Source of the DNA: Synechococcus sp. CCY 9618
GTDB taxonomy: Bacteria > Cyanobacteriota > Cyanobacteriia > PCC-6307 > Cyanobiaceae
Length of the DNA: 64,000 nucleotides
NCBI RefSeq assembly: GCF_019038415.1
Contig: NZ_JAFKRG010000047.1
Coordinates: 1-64,000 of the forward strand
Direction: 5' to 3'
In this document: positions 8,413 through 16,704 of the stretch, piece by piece
Numbering within the stretch: position 1 is the stretch's first letter
Layout: every line of letters starts with the position of its first letter
Notes under the pieces: generated by a model
Database searches by the model: none
Seen by the model: the letters and a program-made list of their open reading frames with translations, nothing else
Told to the model about the DNA's origin: nothing
Position numbers and translations under genes: made by a program

Positions 8413-9213
8413 TCAGAGGGTCCAGCCATCATCCACGATCAGGTTCTGCCCGTTGATGGCCCTGGCCCCCTCCGAGAGCAGGAACACGATGGTGGCAGCG
8501 ACATCAGCCCCCTCGAGCATGCCGATGTTGGTGCAGTCGGCCCGGTAGCGCTCCAGAAAACCAGCCGGCTGCTGGTCGAGGATGCCGCCGGGGCTCACGC
8601 AATTGACCCGGATCCCCTGGTCGCGGTGGTACTTCGCCAGCCAACGGCTGATCGCGATCACTCCGGCCTTGATGGCGGCGTATTCCACCGGGGAGCCCAT
8701 GGCGGTACCGGCGTAGTGATGAAACTTCGGGGCCGCAACCCCCTGGATCGAGGCCACGTGGATGAGGTCGCCGCCGCCGCAGGCGGCGAAATGGCGCAAC
8801 AGACATTGGGAGAAAAGGATGGCCCCCCCCAGCTGGGCCTGCAGATCCTCGGCCAGATGCACCTCAGAAAGCTGCTCGAAGCAGGCCCCCCACCCCGCGG
8901 AGCGTGGATAGGCCGCATGGACGGCCGCCTCGACCCCGCCAGCGGCCGCAAGGGCCGCATCCAGACACGCCTGGATGCCGGCAGCCCCCCGCAGATCCGC
9001 CACGATCCGGTGGTGCGGCCAGCCCGCCAGGCATTCGCCCACCCGTTCCAGGGCGGCCGGATCCAAATCGGCCACCAGGGGGATGCCGCCGGCCCGGGCC
9101 ACCGCCAGCGCCGTTGCGGCGCCGATCCGACCGGCGCCGCCGCTGATCAGCACCCTTCGGCCGGCCAGCAGGGATCCGTCGGAAGCGCCAAGGGGCGGTT
9201 CGGGCATGGTCAT
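8413..9213 (-). CDS. ptmA: Short-chain dehydrogenase, PtmA-like
   Basis: This is a 266-residue classical SDR. The cofactor loop is VLISGGAGRIGAATA, the VHAAYPRS segment follows, and the catalytic YxxxK is EYAAIK near residues 170-175. HAAYPRS followed by GACFEQL is typical of the oxidoreductases found in ptm/legionaminate clusters. In C. jejuni PtmA works with PtmF at the beginning of the reconstituted CMP-legionaminate route. The exact chemistry of the pair is not visible in the sequence. The gene overlaps ptmB by 4 bases (ATGA, 9210-9213) and is followed six bases later by legB. Confidence 0.82.
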   Translation of the reverse strand: MTMPEPPLGASDGSLLAGRRVLISGGAGRIGAATALAVARAGGIPLVADLDPAALERVGECLAGWPHHRIVADLRGAAGIQACLDAALAAAGGVEAAVHAAYPRSAGWGACFEQLSEVHLAEDLQAQLGGAILFSQCLLRHFAACGGGDLIHVASIQGVAAPKFHHYAGTAMGSPVEYAAIKAGVIAISRWLAKYHRDQGIRVNCVSPGGILDQQPAGFLERYRADCTNIGMLEGADVAATIVFLLSEGARAINGQNLIVDDGWTL

Positions 9214-9926
9214 GGCCGTGGCCGCTGTGGTGAGGCGAGGAGGTGTGGCGCCTGCTCCATAAGGAAGGTGGCAATGCTGAAATCCAGGGCATCATCGATG
9301 TCGATGGCCCGGGCCACCGGCACCTCCACCCCCCGCACCACCCCAGCCCAGAGTCCGGTGGCCTCGCGGATGTAGGTCGGTCTGGTCGCGTAGGCCACCG
9401 TGGCCAGATCGAACACCGCCGAGGCATCCTGACGGCGGCTGACCCCATCGCCGGCATTCACGGGCCTCACACACCCCTCAGGATCGGCAACAACCATGTT
9501 GAACCAGGGGTTGCGGCGGGCTGCCGACATCGTGAGCACCAGATCCGTGGAAGCCGTGAGGGCCGCCAGGCAGCGCTGCGCATCGACCGCCGAGCGGAGC
9601 GGAGCCGTGGCCGGCAGGCTCAGGAAGCGCTCAAAGGGCCCCACCTCCGCCTCCACCCAGGCCACGGCATGGCGCCAGGCCAGCCACTCCGGCGCGGTAT
9701 CGGTGGCCAGCTCCGCGGGGCGCTCGATCACCCGGGCCCCATACTCTCTGGCCACGGCAGCGATCTCACCATCCTCGGTGGACACGAAGATGCGATCGAT
9801 CTCCTCGAGGGCTGCCGCCACCCGGATGCTGTGGGCCACCAGGGGCAGCCCGGCCATCGGCAGCAGGTTCTTGCGCGGCAGGCCCTTGGAGCCACCCCGG
9901 GCGAAGACAAACGCATGGGTGGTCAT
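9210..9926 (-). CDS. ptmB: CMP-legionaminic acid synthetase (LegF/PtmB type)
   Basis: The 238-residue enzyme belongs to the CMP-sugar cytidylyltransferase family, which uses CTP to activate nonulosonic acids for transfer. FARGGSKGLPRKN at the N-terminus is the CTP-binding signature. IFVSTEDGEIAAVA and LPATAPLRS follow in the usual places, and DIDDALDF near the C-terminus carries the metal-binding acids. Its closest analogues in cluster context are Campylobacter PtmB/LegF. It overlaps both neighbours by 4 bases, so ptmF-ptmB-ptmA are probably translated as a coupled unit. Sialate-specific NeuA proteins share the same motifs. Confidence 0.88.
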   Translation of the reverse strand: MTTHAFVFARGGSKGLPRKNLLPMAGLPLVAHSIRVAAALEEIDRIFVSTEDGEIAAVAREYGARVIERPAELATDTAPEWLAWRHAVAWVEAEVGPFERFLSLPATAPLRSAVDAQRCLAALTASTDLVLTMSAARRNPWFNMVVADPEGCVRPVNAGDGVSRRQDASAVFDLATVAYATRPTYIREATGLWAGVVRGVEVPVARAIDIDDALDFSIATFLMEQAPHLLASPQRPRP

Positions 9927-10900
9927 CGGCGGGAAGCCCGGGCCTGACGCACGAGCTCCAGAACGGCCAGCCCATCCTCCACGCTGACCAGCGGCTCGGC
10001 TTCTCCCCGGCAGCAGGCCAGAAAATGCTGGAGCTGCCGCCGGTAGCGGTCCTCACCCCCATGGGGGAAAGACTCCTCGTGCACCACACCGTGCCGATCC
10101 ACCCAGCTCAGGCAGCCCCTGATCAGATCCCAGTGGATCTCCCCCTCACTGCCCCGCAACACCAGCGACCGCGCTGAAGGGCGCGTGCAGAAATCCAGAT
10201 GAAGACTCGCCGGTTCCCCGGCGCCCGTACGGAGCAGCAGAAGCGCCCGATCTTCCACATCGATCTCCAGCAGGCCCGAGCAGGACAGATCAGCCGCCGT
10301 GACGGTGAGCGGGCCCAGCAAGGACCGCAGCAGGTCGAGGTCATGGCTGAGTTCGAGCAGCACCCCTCCGCCCAGCTCGCGCCGGGCCGACACGCCCCTG
10401 CAGTAGTCAGTCCCAGGGCGCCAGTCGGGCAGCCAGGTGCCGCAGCGACCATGGGCACTCACCCAGGTGCCGATCCTTCCGGAAGCCAACCAGGCCTGGA
10501 GCACCGCCAAGGCCGGATCGTGGCGCAGCACGTAGCCCACCAGGATGGGGAGGCCGTTCTCCGCAGCGGACTGCAGTGGCAACCAGGCCGCCAGGGGTTC
10601 CTCCCCCGTGCCCAGCGGCTTCTCGATCAGGAGCGCCACTCCGGCGGCGGCCAGCTGCACGGCCTGGGCGCAGTGAAGCGGAGCCGGGCTGGCCACGATG
10701 GCCGCCTCCGGCTGCCAGGCCAGAGCCTCCGCCAGGCTGCTGAACTGGGCAACGAGAAGGTCCTCCTCGGGGCAGCCAGGTCCATGGCCGGAACGCCACG
10801 CGGCCAGCTCAGGCGATGGATCCAGCTCGTGCAGGAGCCGCAGGTGCCGCCGTCCGATGCTGCCGAGGCCGCAGACGAGGATGCGCCTCGGCGGGGCCAT
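9923..10900 (-). CDS. ptmF: Gfo/Idh/MocA-type oxidoreductase, PtmF-like
   Basis: The 325-residue product begins RRILVCGLGSIGRRHLRLL, the NAD(P)-binding fingerprint of the Gfo/Idh/MocA family. It has LIEKPLGTGEE near residues 90-100, the conserved EKP motif with the catalytic lysine. The second half is the alpha/beta substrate domain (GVLLELSHDLDLLRSLLG around residues 180-195). Order and spacing (ptmE, then ptmF, ptmB, ptmA) match my recollection of the C. jejuni Cj1329-Cj1332 genes. There PtmF acts with PtmA in the early amino-sugar part of the pathway. The oxidised substrate here is not shown by sequence. The gap to ptmE is two bases. Confidence 0.82.
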   Translation of the reverse strand: MAPPRRILVCGLGSIGRRHLRLLHELDPSPELAAWRSGHGPGCPEEDLLVAQFSSLAEALAWQPEAAIVASPAPLHCAQAVQLAAAGVALLIEKPLGTGEEPLAAWLPLQSAAENGLPILVGYVLRHDPALAVLQAWLASGRIGTWVSAHGRCGTWLPDWRPGTDYCRGVSARRELGGGVLLELSHDLDLLRSLLGPLTVTAADLSCSGLLEIDVEDRALLLLRTGAGEPASLHLDFCTRPSARSLVLRGSEGEIHWDLIRGCLSWVDRHGVVHEESFPHGGEDRYRRQLQHFLACCRGEAEPLVSVEDGLAVLELVRQARASRR

Positions 10901-10902
10901 GG

Positions 10903-11973
10903 TCAGGACAGCTCCTCGATGCGGGCCCAGTCCTCATGGGCCTGCTGCAGGGTTTCGGGCCGGCCGATGTCGCACCAGTACTCATGGATCGGGCAGACCG
11001 CCACGCGTTGGTGGGCGGCGCGGGCTGCCAGCAATAGGGAGGGCATGTCCATCGCTTCCCCGGGGGGAATGAGATCCAGGAGTGAGGGCTCCAGCACATA
11101 GATGCCGGCGTTCACCTGATGGCGCAGCACGGGCTTCTCTCGGATCCCCACCAGATCCACCCCTTCGGCCTCCACCACCCCGAAGGGAATCACCACGTCA
11201 TGGCTGCGGACGCACATGGTGGCCGCAGCGCCATGGCTGGCGTGAAACTCCAGAAGTTGGGCCAGGTTCAGGCGGGTGAGCACATCACCGTTCATCACCA
11301 GCAGAGGACTCCCCCGGCGGGCTTCCTCGGGCAGCAGTTGGAGGGCACCGGCCGTGCCGAGGGGCGTGGTCTCCTCAATGTACTGAATTCGGACCCCCCA
11401 CCCGGATCCGTCCCCGAAATGGTCGCGGATCTGTTCCTTGAGGTGGTTCACGGCGAGATGGAAATCCTGCAGGCCCGAGGCGATGCACTGCTCCAGAATC
11501 GACTCGAGAATCGGCTTGCCCGCCACCCTCAGCATCGGCTTGGGACAGTGATCCGTGAGTGGGCGCAACCTGGTGCCCCGCCCCCCCGCCATCAGCACCA
11601 CGGGATTGGGCAGCCCTGCGGCCTGCTGGTCCAAAAAGTCGTCGAGCAGATAGAGGCCGACGAGGTGGCCGCCCCCATCGATGACCGGGAGCTGATCGAT
11701 CGAATGGCGCCGCAGCAGGGCCATCGCCTCTGTGTGAAGCATCGATCCCCTGGCCGCCTGAAACTGGCGCTGCACGGCTCCGCTGGCGGGGCTGGCGAGA
11801 TCCATACCCCGCAGCAGGCAACGGCGGATGTCGCCATCGGTGAGGGTGCCGACCAGGCGCCCCTTGCCATCCACCATCAGGGCGATCCGCACCCCACCCC
11901 TGTCGATGGCCTTGATGGCTTCGCGCAGACTGGCCCCGGTGGCAATGCGGCAGGCGTCGAGCTGGGTTCTCAT
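10903..11973 (-). CDS. ptmE: CBS-domain nucleotidyltransferase, glucosamine-1-phosphate guanylyltransferase type (PtmE)
   Basis: The 356-residue protein has two N-terminal CBS repeats (about residues 1-120, with LVGTLTDGDIRRCLL and LPVIDGGGHLVGL). They are followed by a sugar-phosphate nucleotidyltransferase domain with VVLMAGGRGTRLRPLTDHCP at about 125 and the later acidic pair in MNGDVLT. This CBS-plus-nucleotidyltransferase arrangement is that of C. jejuni PtmE, which makes GDP-glucosamine and so commits the sugar to the GDP-linked legionaminate route. The CBS pair may sense nucleotides. It is the second gene of the tight operon, six bases after the transporter. Mannose-1-phosphate guanylyltransferases with CBS domains are the main alternative. 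Confidence 0.86.
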   Translation of the reverse strand: MRTQLDACRIATGASLREAIKAIDRGGVRIALMVDGKGRLVGTLTDGDIRRCLLRGMDLASPASGAVQRQFQAARGSMLHTEAMALLRRHSIDQLPVIDGGGHLVGLYLLDDFLDQQAAGLPNPVVLMAGGRGTRLRPLTDHCPKPMLRVAGKPILESILEQCIASGLQDFHLAVNHLKEQIRDHFGDGSGWGVRIQYIEETTPLGTAGALQLLPEEARRGSPLLVMNGDVLTRLNLAQLLEFHASHGAAATMCVRSHDVVIPFGVVEAEGVDLVGIREKPVLRHQVNAGIYVLEPSLLDLIPPGEAMDMPSLLLAARAAHQRVAVCPIHEYWCDIGRPETLQQAHEDWARIEELS

Positions 11974-11979
11974 CGCCGA

Positions 11980-13851
11980 TCAGCCCTCCACAGGGTTCGA
12001 TTCTCCAGCCTGGGAGGCCCCTGCCATTCGTCGGAATCCGGGGCTTGTGACCTGCAGTTCGGCATAGGTGCCGATGCCATGGATCTGGCCTCCCTGAAGC
12101 TCGATGATCCTGTGGCAACGCTCCAGCGTGCTCAGGCGATGGGCCACCATCACCAAGGTATGGTCCTGGCCGAGCTGCCAGAGCGAATCGATCACCGCCT
12201 GCTCCGTAAGGGTGTCGAGGGCACTGGTGGCCTCATCGAGGATCAGCACATCCGCCTGCTTGTAAAGAGCCCTGGCGATGCCCAGGCGCTGGCGCTGGCC
12301 GCCGCTGAGGCGCACGCCCCGCTCTCCTATCGGAGTGTCGAATCCCTGGGGCAGGGCGGTGATGAAGTCTTCTGTCTGGGCCGAGGCCGCCGCCCAGGCC
12401 AGGCGGTCGCGGTTGATCGTCTCCGGGGCGACACCAAAAGCGATGTTTGCGGCGATCGAGGCATCGGCCAGAAAGATGGTCTGGGGCACGTGGGCCAGGT
12501 GACGCTGCCAGGCAGGTCGCCGATCGATCGAACCAACCCGTTCCTCCAGGGGCAGCCCATCCACCAGAATCTCACCCCGGCTGGGAGACAGCAGCCCCAT
12601 CAGCAGATCCAGCAGGGTGCTCTTGCCACTGCCCGTGGCCCCCACCAGGCCGATCCACTCCCCGGGACGGATGGTGAGATCGATCCCTTGGAGCACGGCA
12701 ACGCCGCCCTGGTGGCAGAAATCCACCTGGCTGAACTCCAGACTCTGCTCAAACGGCAGGGCTTCGGGCAGGACAAGGGGGCAGGCTGGTCTCGAAAACT
12801 CCTGGGGGAGTCGAGTCTGCTCCAGCAGCTCAAGCCCGCCGGCCAGCGCATCTCGGTAGGCCCCCAGATAGGTGGAGGCCCCATACATCTGCTGCACTGC
12901 CGGCAGCAGCCGCTGGAAGCCCAGGGCGATGACCCCCACCGCCGGCAGGGCCGCCACCAACCCGCCGCGGGGCAGGAGCCAAAGCACCGATCCGGCGATC
13001 GCCACCACACCTAACGCTTCAAGCGCAAACCGGGGCAGGCCGGCAACGGTGTCGGCTTCGGCCTGCAGCAGCATCATGGGGCGCTGGACCCGGCGGTAGG
13101 TGTCCACAAACAGCGGCTGGCTGCGATCCAGGAGCACATCGCGGATGGCGCCGAGGCCCTCCTGCTGGGTCTTGAGCGAGCGCTGGCTGTAGTGGTCCGA
13201 AAGTACGCTGATGCGATGCAGACGGCGGCGATTCAGCCCGGCTATGGCCCCATAGGTGGCCAGGAACACGGCCGCCAGTCCCAGGGCCAGGGTTGGCTGG
13301 AACGCCAGCAGTCCCGCCACCAGCACCACCGCCACGATCAGGCCCGAGAGGCCCTGCATCAGAGGAGCCAGCACACCCCGGCTGATCGCCCCCAGATACC
13401 CGAGACGCGTGATCACCTCGCTGCTGTTGCGCGCCAGATGCACGGCATAGGGCTGCTCCAGGGTGCGGCGATAGCCCTCCACCCCTAGGTCGCTTCCGAT
13501 CAGTGCGGAAAGGCGGGCATTCACGTAAAGGTTGGCGGCACGGATCGCTGCGCTGCTCACGCCCGCCGCCATCAGCAGCAGGGTGATGGGCAGGATCAGC
13601 TGCTGAGGGCCACTGAAGCCCAGGGCCTCGGCCACGCTGCGCACCCAGGGCTGGCGCCAGAGCCCGGACGGATCGGAGAGCACCACCAGGAAGGGCACCA
13701 GGCTGGCCACGGTGAGCAACTCGGCGAAGCTGCTCAGCAGCATCAGCGCCACCAGCAGGGCCAGCTGGACCCTGCGCCGGGGCTGCACATGGCCCCAGAG
13801 CAGGCGCAGCAGAGTGGGGTAGCGCGTCTGGCTGAGGTCGGGGGGGCTCAC
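11980..13851 (-). CDS. ABC transporter, fused permease and ATPase (PglK/MsbA-like flippase)
   Basis: The 623-residue half-transporter has about six membrane segments in residues 25-340 and an ATPase domain after about 370. The Walker A is GATGSGKST, the signature is LSGGQRQRLGIARALY, and the Walker B is VLILDEATSALD. PglK and MsbA have this layout and move lipid-linked sugars or lipid A across the inner membrane. As first gene of the legionaminate operon it probably flips a lipid-linked glycan carrying the sugar. The start is a GTG at 13851 that overlaps the stop of the ribH pseudogene by 4 bases (GTGA). Specificity is inferred from context. Confidence 0.85.
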   Translation of the reverse strand: MSPPDLSQTRYPTLLRLLWGHVQPRRRVQLALLVALMLLSSFAELLTVASLVPFLVVLSDPSGLWRQPWVRSVAEALGFSGPQQLILPITLLLMAAGVSSAAIRAANLYVNARLSALIGSDLGVEGYRRTLEQPYAVHLARNSSEVITRLGYLGAISRGVLAPLMQGLSGLIVAVVLVAGLLAFQPTLALGLAAVFLATYGAIAGLNRRRLHRISVLSDHYSQRSLKTQQEGLGAIRDVLLDRSQPLFVDTYRRVQRPMMLLQAEADTVAGLPRFALEALGVVAIAGSVLWLLPRGGLVAALPAVGVIALGFQRLLPAVQQMYGASTYLGAYRDALAGGLELLEQTRLPQEFSRPACPLVLPEALPFEQSLEFSQVDFCHQGGVAVLQGIDLTIRPGEWIGLVGATGSGKSTLLDLLMGLLSPSRGEILVDGLPLEERVGSIDRRPAWQRHLAHVPQTIFLADASIAANIAFGVAPETINRDRLAWAAASAQTEDFITALPQGFDTPIGERGVRLSGGQRQRLGIARALYKQADVLILDEATSALDTLTEQAVIDSLWQLGQDHTLVMVAHRLSTLERCHRIIELQGGQIHGIGTYAELQVTSPGFRRMAGASQAGESNPVEG

Positions 13852-14141
13852 AGGGCCAGGGCCTTCATCAGGCTGCCCACTTGAAGGGCCTGCCAGTGAT
13901 CACTCCAGCCAGGATTGGTGCTGATCCCGACCACCAAGGCTTGGATCACCTGCGTTCTATCGATGCTGCAAGAGACGAAAGGACTGTTCATCCCGCTGCA
14001 CTTGCCTACTAAGTCGAGATTTTGCTGGCACCGAGAAAGCACCCAACAGCGGTGCCCTTGACCAGATCGTTGTACGAGATGCCTGGCGTGGCCATAGGTA
14101 TTCCAGCAAGGGTCGGCGGTGCTCCGTTCAAAAACCGCCAA
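13848..14141 (-). pseudogene. ribH: Degraded second copy of ribH (lumazine synthase)
   Basis: Three pieces of lumazine synthase survive, in order. The first is a TTG start followed by AVFE, matching TVFE of the intact copy at 16421. Next, in another frame, LAGIPMATPGISYNDLVKG aligns with [19 protein letters not shown]. Last, back in frame, GISTNPGWSDHWQALQVGSLM aligns with [21 protein letters not shown]. The gene is therefore frameshifted and missing its middle third, including the catalytic region. It follows the second psbZ copy at the same 4-base distance as in the intact block. It can have no enzyme activity. Its 3' end still provides the overlap on which the transporter starts. Confidence 0.88.
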
Positions 14142-14145
14142 GACC

Positions 14146-14334
14146 TCACACCACCAGCAGGCTCATCCCCCAGTTGACCAGCACCAGAGCCACCCAGGCG
14201 GCGCCGCCGAGCAGGATCAGCCGGTTGGAGCGGCCGCTGTCCTCGCTGCTGGCGTAGAGCACCGGCACCGCCACGATCAGGGCGAAGGAGAGCACCACCA
14301 GGGCCAGAACGGTGAGGGTGTTGAGGATCTGCAT
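14146..14334 (-). CDS. psbZ: Photosystem II protein PsbZ, second copy
   Basis: This is a complete 62-residue PsbZ, a two-helix membrane protein at the edge of photosystem II next to CP43. The two hydrophobic helices are residues 3-25 and 39-61, joined by the conserved [12 protein letters not shown] loop. It differs from the copy at 16426-16614 at five positions only (15, 45, 46, 53 and 60). All five are conservative changes in the membrane helices. The start is the ATG at 14334, where family similarity begins. It lies 85 bases beyond the rmlC stop and just before the ribH pseudogene. Nothing shows whether it is expressed. Confidence 0.92.
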   Translation of the reverse strand: MQILNTLTVLALVVLSFALIVAVPVLYASSEDSGRSNRLILLGGAAWVALVLVNWGMSLLVV

Positions 14335-14419
14335 GGGCGGGGAGGCTCGAGGCCGGATCAGGCAGCGTGGGGGATCCTGCCACGCGGGGCGGGGACTGAC
14401 CCGGTGCCGCTGGCATCCT

Positions 14420-15034
14420 TCACACGTTGTGGGGTGACGGATCGTGGGCACTGAACAGATCCCCGGCCGCCTCCAGGGCCTCCAGGCCTAGGGCCCCGGC
14501 GTCCTTGGGGGCCAGCAGGGGTTCGTAGGGAGCCGGAAGCTCCTGGAGGGGCCAGTCGATGCCGAGGGCCGGATCATTCCAGGCCAGAGTGCGTTCGCAC
14601 TCCCGGCTCCAGTACCCGGCGGTCTTGTACTGCACCTCCGCCACCGCGCTGAGGGTCAGAAATCCATGGGCGAAGCCCACCGGAACCCAGAGCTGGCGGC
14701 TGTTCTCGGCGCTGAGCCGCTCCCCGACCCACTGGCCCAGGGTGGGGGAGCTCTGGCGCAGGTCCACCACCACGTCGAAGACCTCCCCCAGGGTGCAGCG
14801 CACGAGCTTCCCCTGGGGATGGGGCTGCCGCTGGAAATGGAGACCCCGCAGCACCCCCTGAATCGAACGGGAGTGGTTGTCCTGGACGAAGTCGGGGGCG
14901 TGGGCCTCCTCACACCCAAGCACCTCGGCGAAACGGCGCCGGTTCCAGCTCTCGCTGAACCAGCCCCGGTCGTCGGCATACACCGCCGGCGTGAGCAGCA
15001 GGGGACCCTCGATGGCCAGGAACTGCACGTTCAT
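14420..15034 (-). CDS. rmlC: dTDP-4-dehydrorhamnose 3,5-epimerase
   Basis: RmlC epimerises dTDP-4-keto-6-deoxyglucose at C3 and C5, the third step to dTDP-rhamnose for surface polysaccharides. The 204-residue cupin shows [15 protein letters not shown] near residue 22, FVQDNHSRS near 49 and GVLRGLHFQ near 60. The catalytic His is in GLHF, and the [12 protein letters not shown] strand follows later. The C-terminus runs 10-15 residues past the usual end. It overlaps rmlA by 4 bases (ATGA, 15031-15034). rmlB and rmlD are not in this window and would have to be elsewhere. Confidence 0.93.
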   Translation of the reverse strand: MNVQFLAIEGPLLLTPAVYADDRGWFSESWNRRRFAEVLGCEEAHAPDFVQDNHSRSIQGVLRGLHFQRQPHPQGKLVRCTLGEVFDVVVDLRQSSPTLGQWVGERLSAENSRQLWVPVGFAHGFLTLSAVAEVQYKTAGYWSRECERTLAWNDPALGIDWPLQELPAPYEPLLAPKDAGALGLEALEAAGDLFSAHDPSPHNV

Positions 15035-15939
15035 CGTTGGGGCTCCAGGGCCAGGTGGTCGCTGGCGGCTTCCTGCAGCAGCCGCAGCAGGTAGTCGCCG
15101 TACCCGGACTTCTTCAGGGGCAGGGCCAGCCGCTCCAGCTGGTCGTCCTCGATCCAGCCCAGCCGCCAGGCCACCTCCTCCGGGCAGCCCACCTTCAGGC
15201 CCTGGCGCTTCTCCAGGGTGAGGATGTAGCTGGCGGCCTCGTGCAGGGAATCGGGGGTGCCGGTGTCCAGCCAGGCCATGCCGCGGCCCATCAGTTCCAC
15301 CCGCAGCAGGCCGTCATCGAGATAGAGCTGGTTGAGATCGGTGATCTCGAGTTCCCCCCGGGGGGAGGGCCGCACCTGGCGGGCCCGCTCCACCACGGTG
15401 TGGTCGTAGAAGTACAGCCCCGTGACGGCATAGCGGCTGCGTGGCGCCGCCGGCTTCTCCTCGATGCTCAGCACCCGGCCGTCCTCGCTGAACTCCACGA
15501 CCCCGTAACGCTCGGGATCGCGCACCGGGTAGGCGAACACCGTGGCACCGGGCCGTTCGCCGTTGGCCCCCTGCAGCTGGGGGATCAGGTCGTGGCCATG
15601 GAACAGGTTGTCGCCCAGCACCAGGGCCGCCGGGGCCCCATCGAGGAAATCGGCCCCGATCAGGAACGCCTGGGCCAGCCCGTCGGGGCTGGGCTGCACC
15701 GCGTAGCGGATCGTCATGCCCCAGCCGGAACCGTCGCCCAGCAGCCGCTCGAAGCAGGGCCGGTCGGTGGGGGTGGTGATGATCAGCACCTCGCGGATCC
15801 CCGCCAGCATCAGGGTGCTGAGCGGGTAGTAGATCATCGGCTTGTCGTACACCGGCACCAGCTGCTTGCTGACAGCGGTGGTGAGGGGCGCCAGCCGGGT
15901 GCCGCTGCCACCCGCGAGGATGATGCCGCGTCGGTTCAT
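15031..15939 (-). CDS. rmlA: Glucose-1-phosphate thymidylyltransferase
   Basis: RmlA makes dTDP-glucose from glucose-1-phosphate and dTTP. The 302-residue protein starts [18 protein letters not shown], the nucleotide-binding loop. It also has [27 protein letters not shown] with the metal-binding Asp near 110, and [15 protein letters not shown] near 220. Length is normal for the short RmlA group. The ATG overlaps the stop of ribH (ATGA at 15936-15939), so a sugar gene is translationally coupled to a riboflavin gene. That is odd and fits a recombination event at the ribH 3' end. Confidence 0.95.
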   Translation of the reverse strand: MNRRGIILAGGSGTRLAPLTTAVSKQLVPVYDKPMIYYPLSTLMLAGIREVLIITTPTDRPCFERLLGDGSGWGMTIRYAVQPSPDGLAQAFLIGADFLDGAPAALVLGDNLFHGHDLIPQLQGANGERPGATVFAYPVRDPERYGVVEFSEDGRVLSIEEKPAAPRSRYAVTGLYFYDHTVVERARQVRPSPRGELEITDLNQLYLDDGLLRVELMGRGMAWLDTGTPDSLHEAASYILTLEKRQGLKVGCPEEVAWRLGWIEDDQLERLALPLKKSGYGDYLLRLLQEAASDHLALEPQR

Positions 15940-16421
15940 GACTGCGGCGGCAACGAGCCCATCAGGCTGCCCATCTCCAGGGCCTGTAGGCCGTAGCTCC
16001 AGCCCAGGTTGCTCTTGATGCCGGCCCGCTCCAGAGCCTGCTGCAGGGTGTCAGTGGTGAGCACCCCGAAGATCACCGGAACGCCCGTCTCGCGAGCGAC
16101 GGCGGCCACCCCCTTGCTCACCTCGGCGACCACCACGTCGAAGTGGGGTGTGTCGCCGCGGATCACCGCCCCCAGGGTGATCACCACCTGGTAGCGGCCG
16201 CTGGCCGCCAGCCGCTGGGCCACCAGGGGGATCTCGAAGCTGCCCGGCACCCAGGCCACGTCGAGCTGGGCGCTCTCAGGGGTGACGTCAATGCCGTGGC
16301 GGGAGAGGGAATCCAGGCAGCCGCTGAGCAGCTTGCCGGTCACCAGATCGTTGAACCGGGCCACCACCAACGCGATGCGCAGACCCGCGACATCGGTGAA
16401 GCGACCTTCGAAAACCGTCAA
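15936..16421 (-). CDS. ribH: 6,7-dimethyl-8-ribityllumazine synthase (intact copy)
   Basis: RibH joins the ribitylaminouracil and the four-carbon phosphate to give the riboflavin precursor. The 161-residue protein shows [32 protein letters not shown] around residues 58-72, [15 protein letters not shown] with the catalytic His near 90, and the C-terminal [16 protein letters not shown]. It appears to start at TTG (16421), 4 bases after the psbZ stop. Family similarity begins exactly there and the degraded copy uses the same TTG. It is complete, so it is presumably the working copy. Confidence 0.93.
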   Translation of the reverse strand: MTVFEGRFTDVAGLRIALVVARFNDLVTGKLLSGCLDSLSRHGIDVTPESAQLDVAWVPGSFEIPLVAQRLAASGRYQVVITLGAVIRGDTPHFDVVVAEVSKGVAAVARETGVPVIFGVLTTDTLQQALERAGIKSNLGWSYGLQALEMGSLMGSLPPQS

Positions 16422-16425
16422 GGGG

Positions 16426-16614
16426 TCAGACCACGAACAAGCTCATACCCCAGTTGAGCAGCACCAGGGCCACCCAGACCAGCCCCCCGAGCAGGATCAG
16501 TCGGTTGGAGCGGCCGCTGTCCTCGCTGCTGGCGTACAGCACAGGCACCGCCACGATCAGCGCGAAGGACATCACCACCAGGGCCAGCACCGTCAGGGTG
16601 TTGAGGATCTGCAT
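16426..16614 (-). CDS. psbZ: Photosystem II protein PsbZ (copy next to intact ribH)
   Basis: This 62-residue, two-helix subunit helps stabilise photosystem II supercomplexes and the contact with light-harvesting proteins. Helices are at residues 3-25 and 39-61 around [12 protein letters not shown]. The start is the ATG at 16614. It is divergent from mutS (start 16705), with 90 bases between them that must hold both promoters. Because the adjoining ribH and mutS are intact and in the order I know from other picocyanobacteria, I take this as the native copy. The duplicate is at 14146-14334. Confidence 0.94.
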   Translation of the reverse strand: MQILNTLTVLALVVMSFALIVAVPVLYASSEDSGRSNRLILLGGLVWVALVLLNWGMSLFVV

Positions 16615-16704
16615 GGGAGGAAGTGCAGGCTCAGACTGGGCTGGACCCATCTTCCCATGGGGGATTGAGGCCAAGGCGAGGCCCCTTACGATCAGCAGGC
16701 CCCG

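Noticed and set aside
6329-8548. Long plus-strand open frame (739 codons) over legC and legB
   Set aside because: It is antisense to two well-supported genes and consists of Gly/Arg/His/Gln-rich low-complexity protein. GC-rich codon bias of the real genes keeps the opposite frame open.
14009-14416. Minus-strand frame of 135 codons over psbZ and ribH pseudogene
   Set aside because: It crosses psbZ in the wrong frame. Only its end, which reads SYNDLVKG, is meaningful, and that is the shifted frame of the ribH pseudogene.
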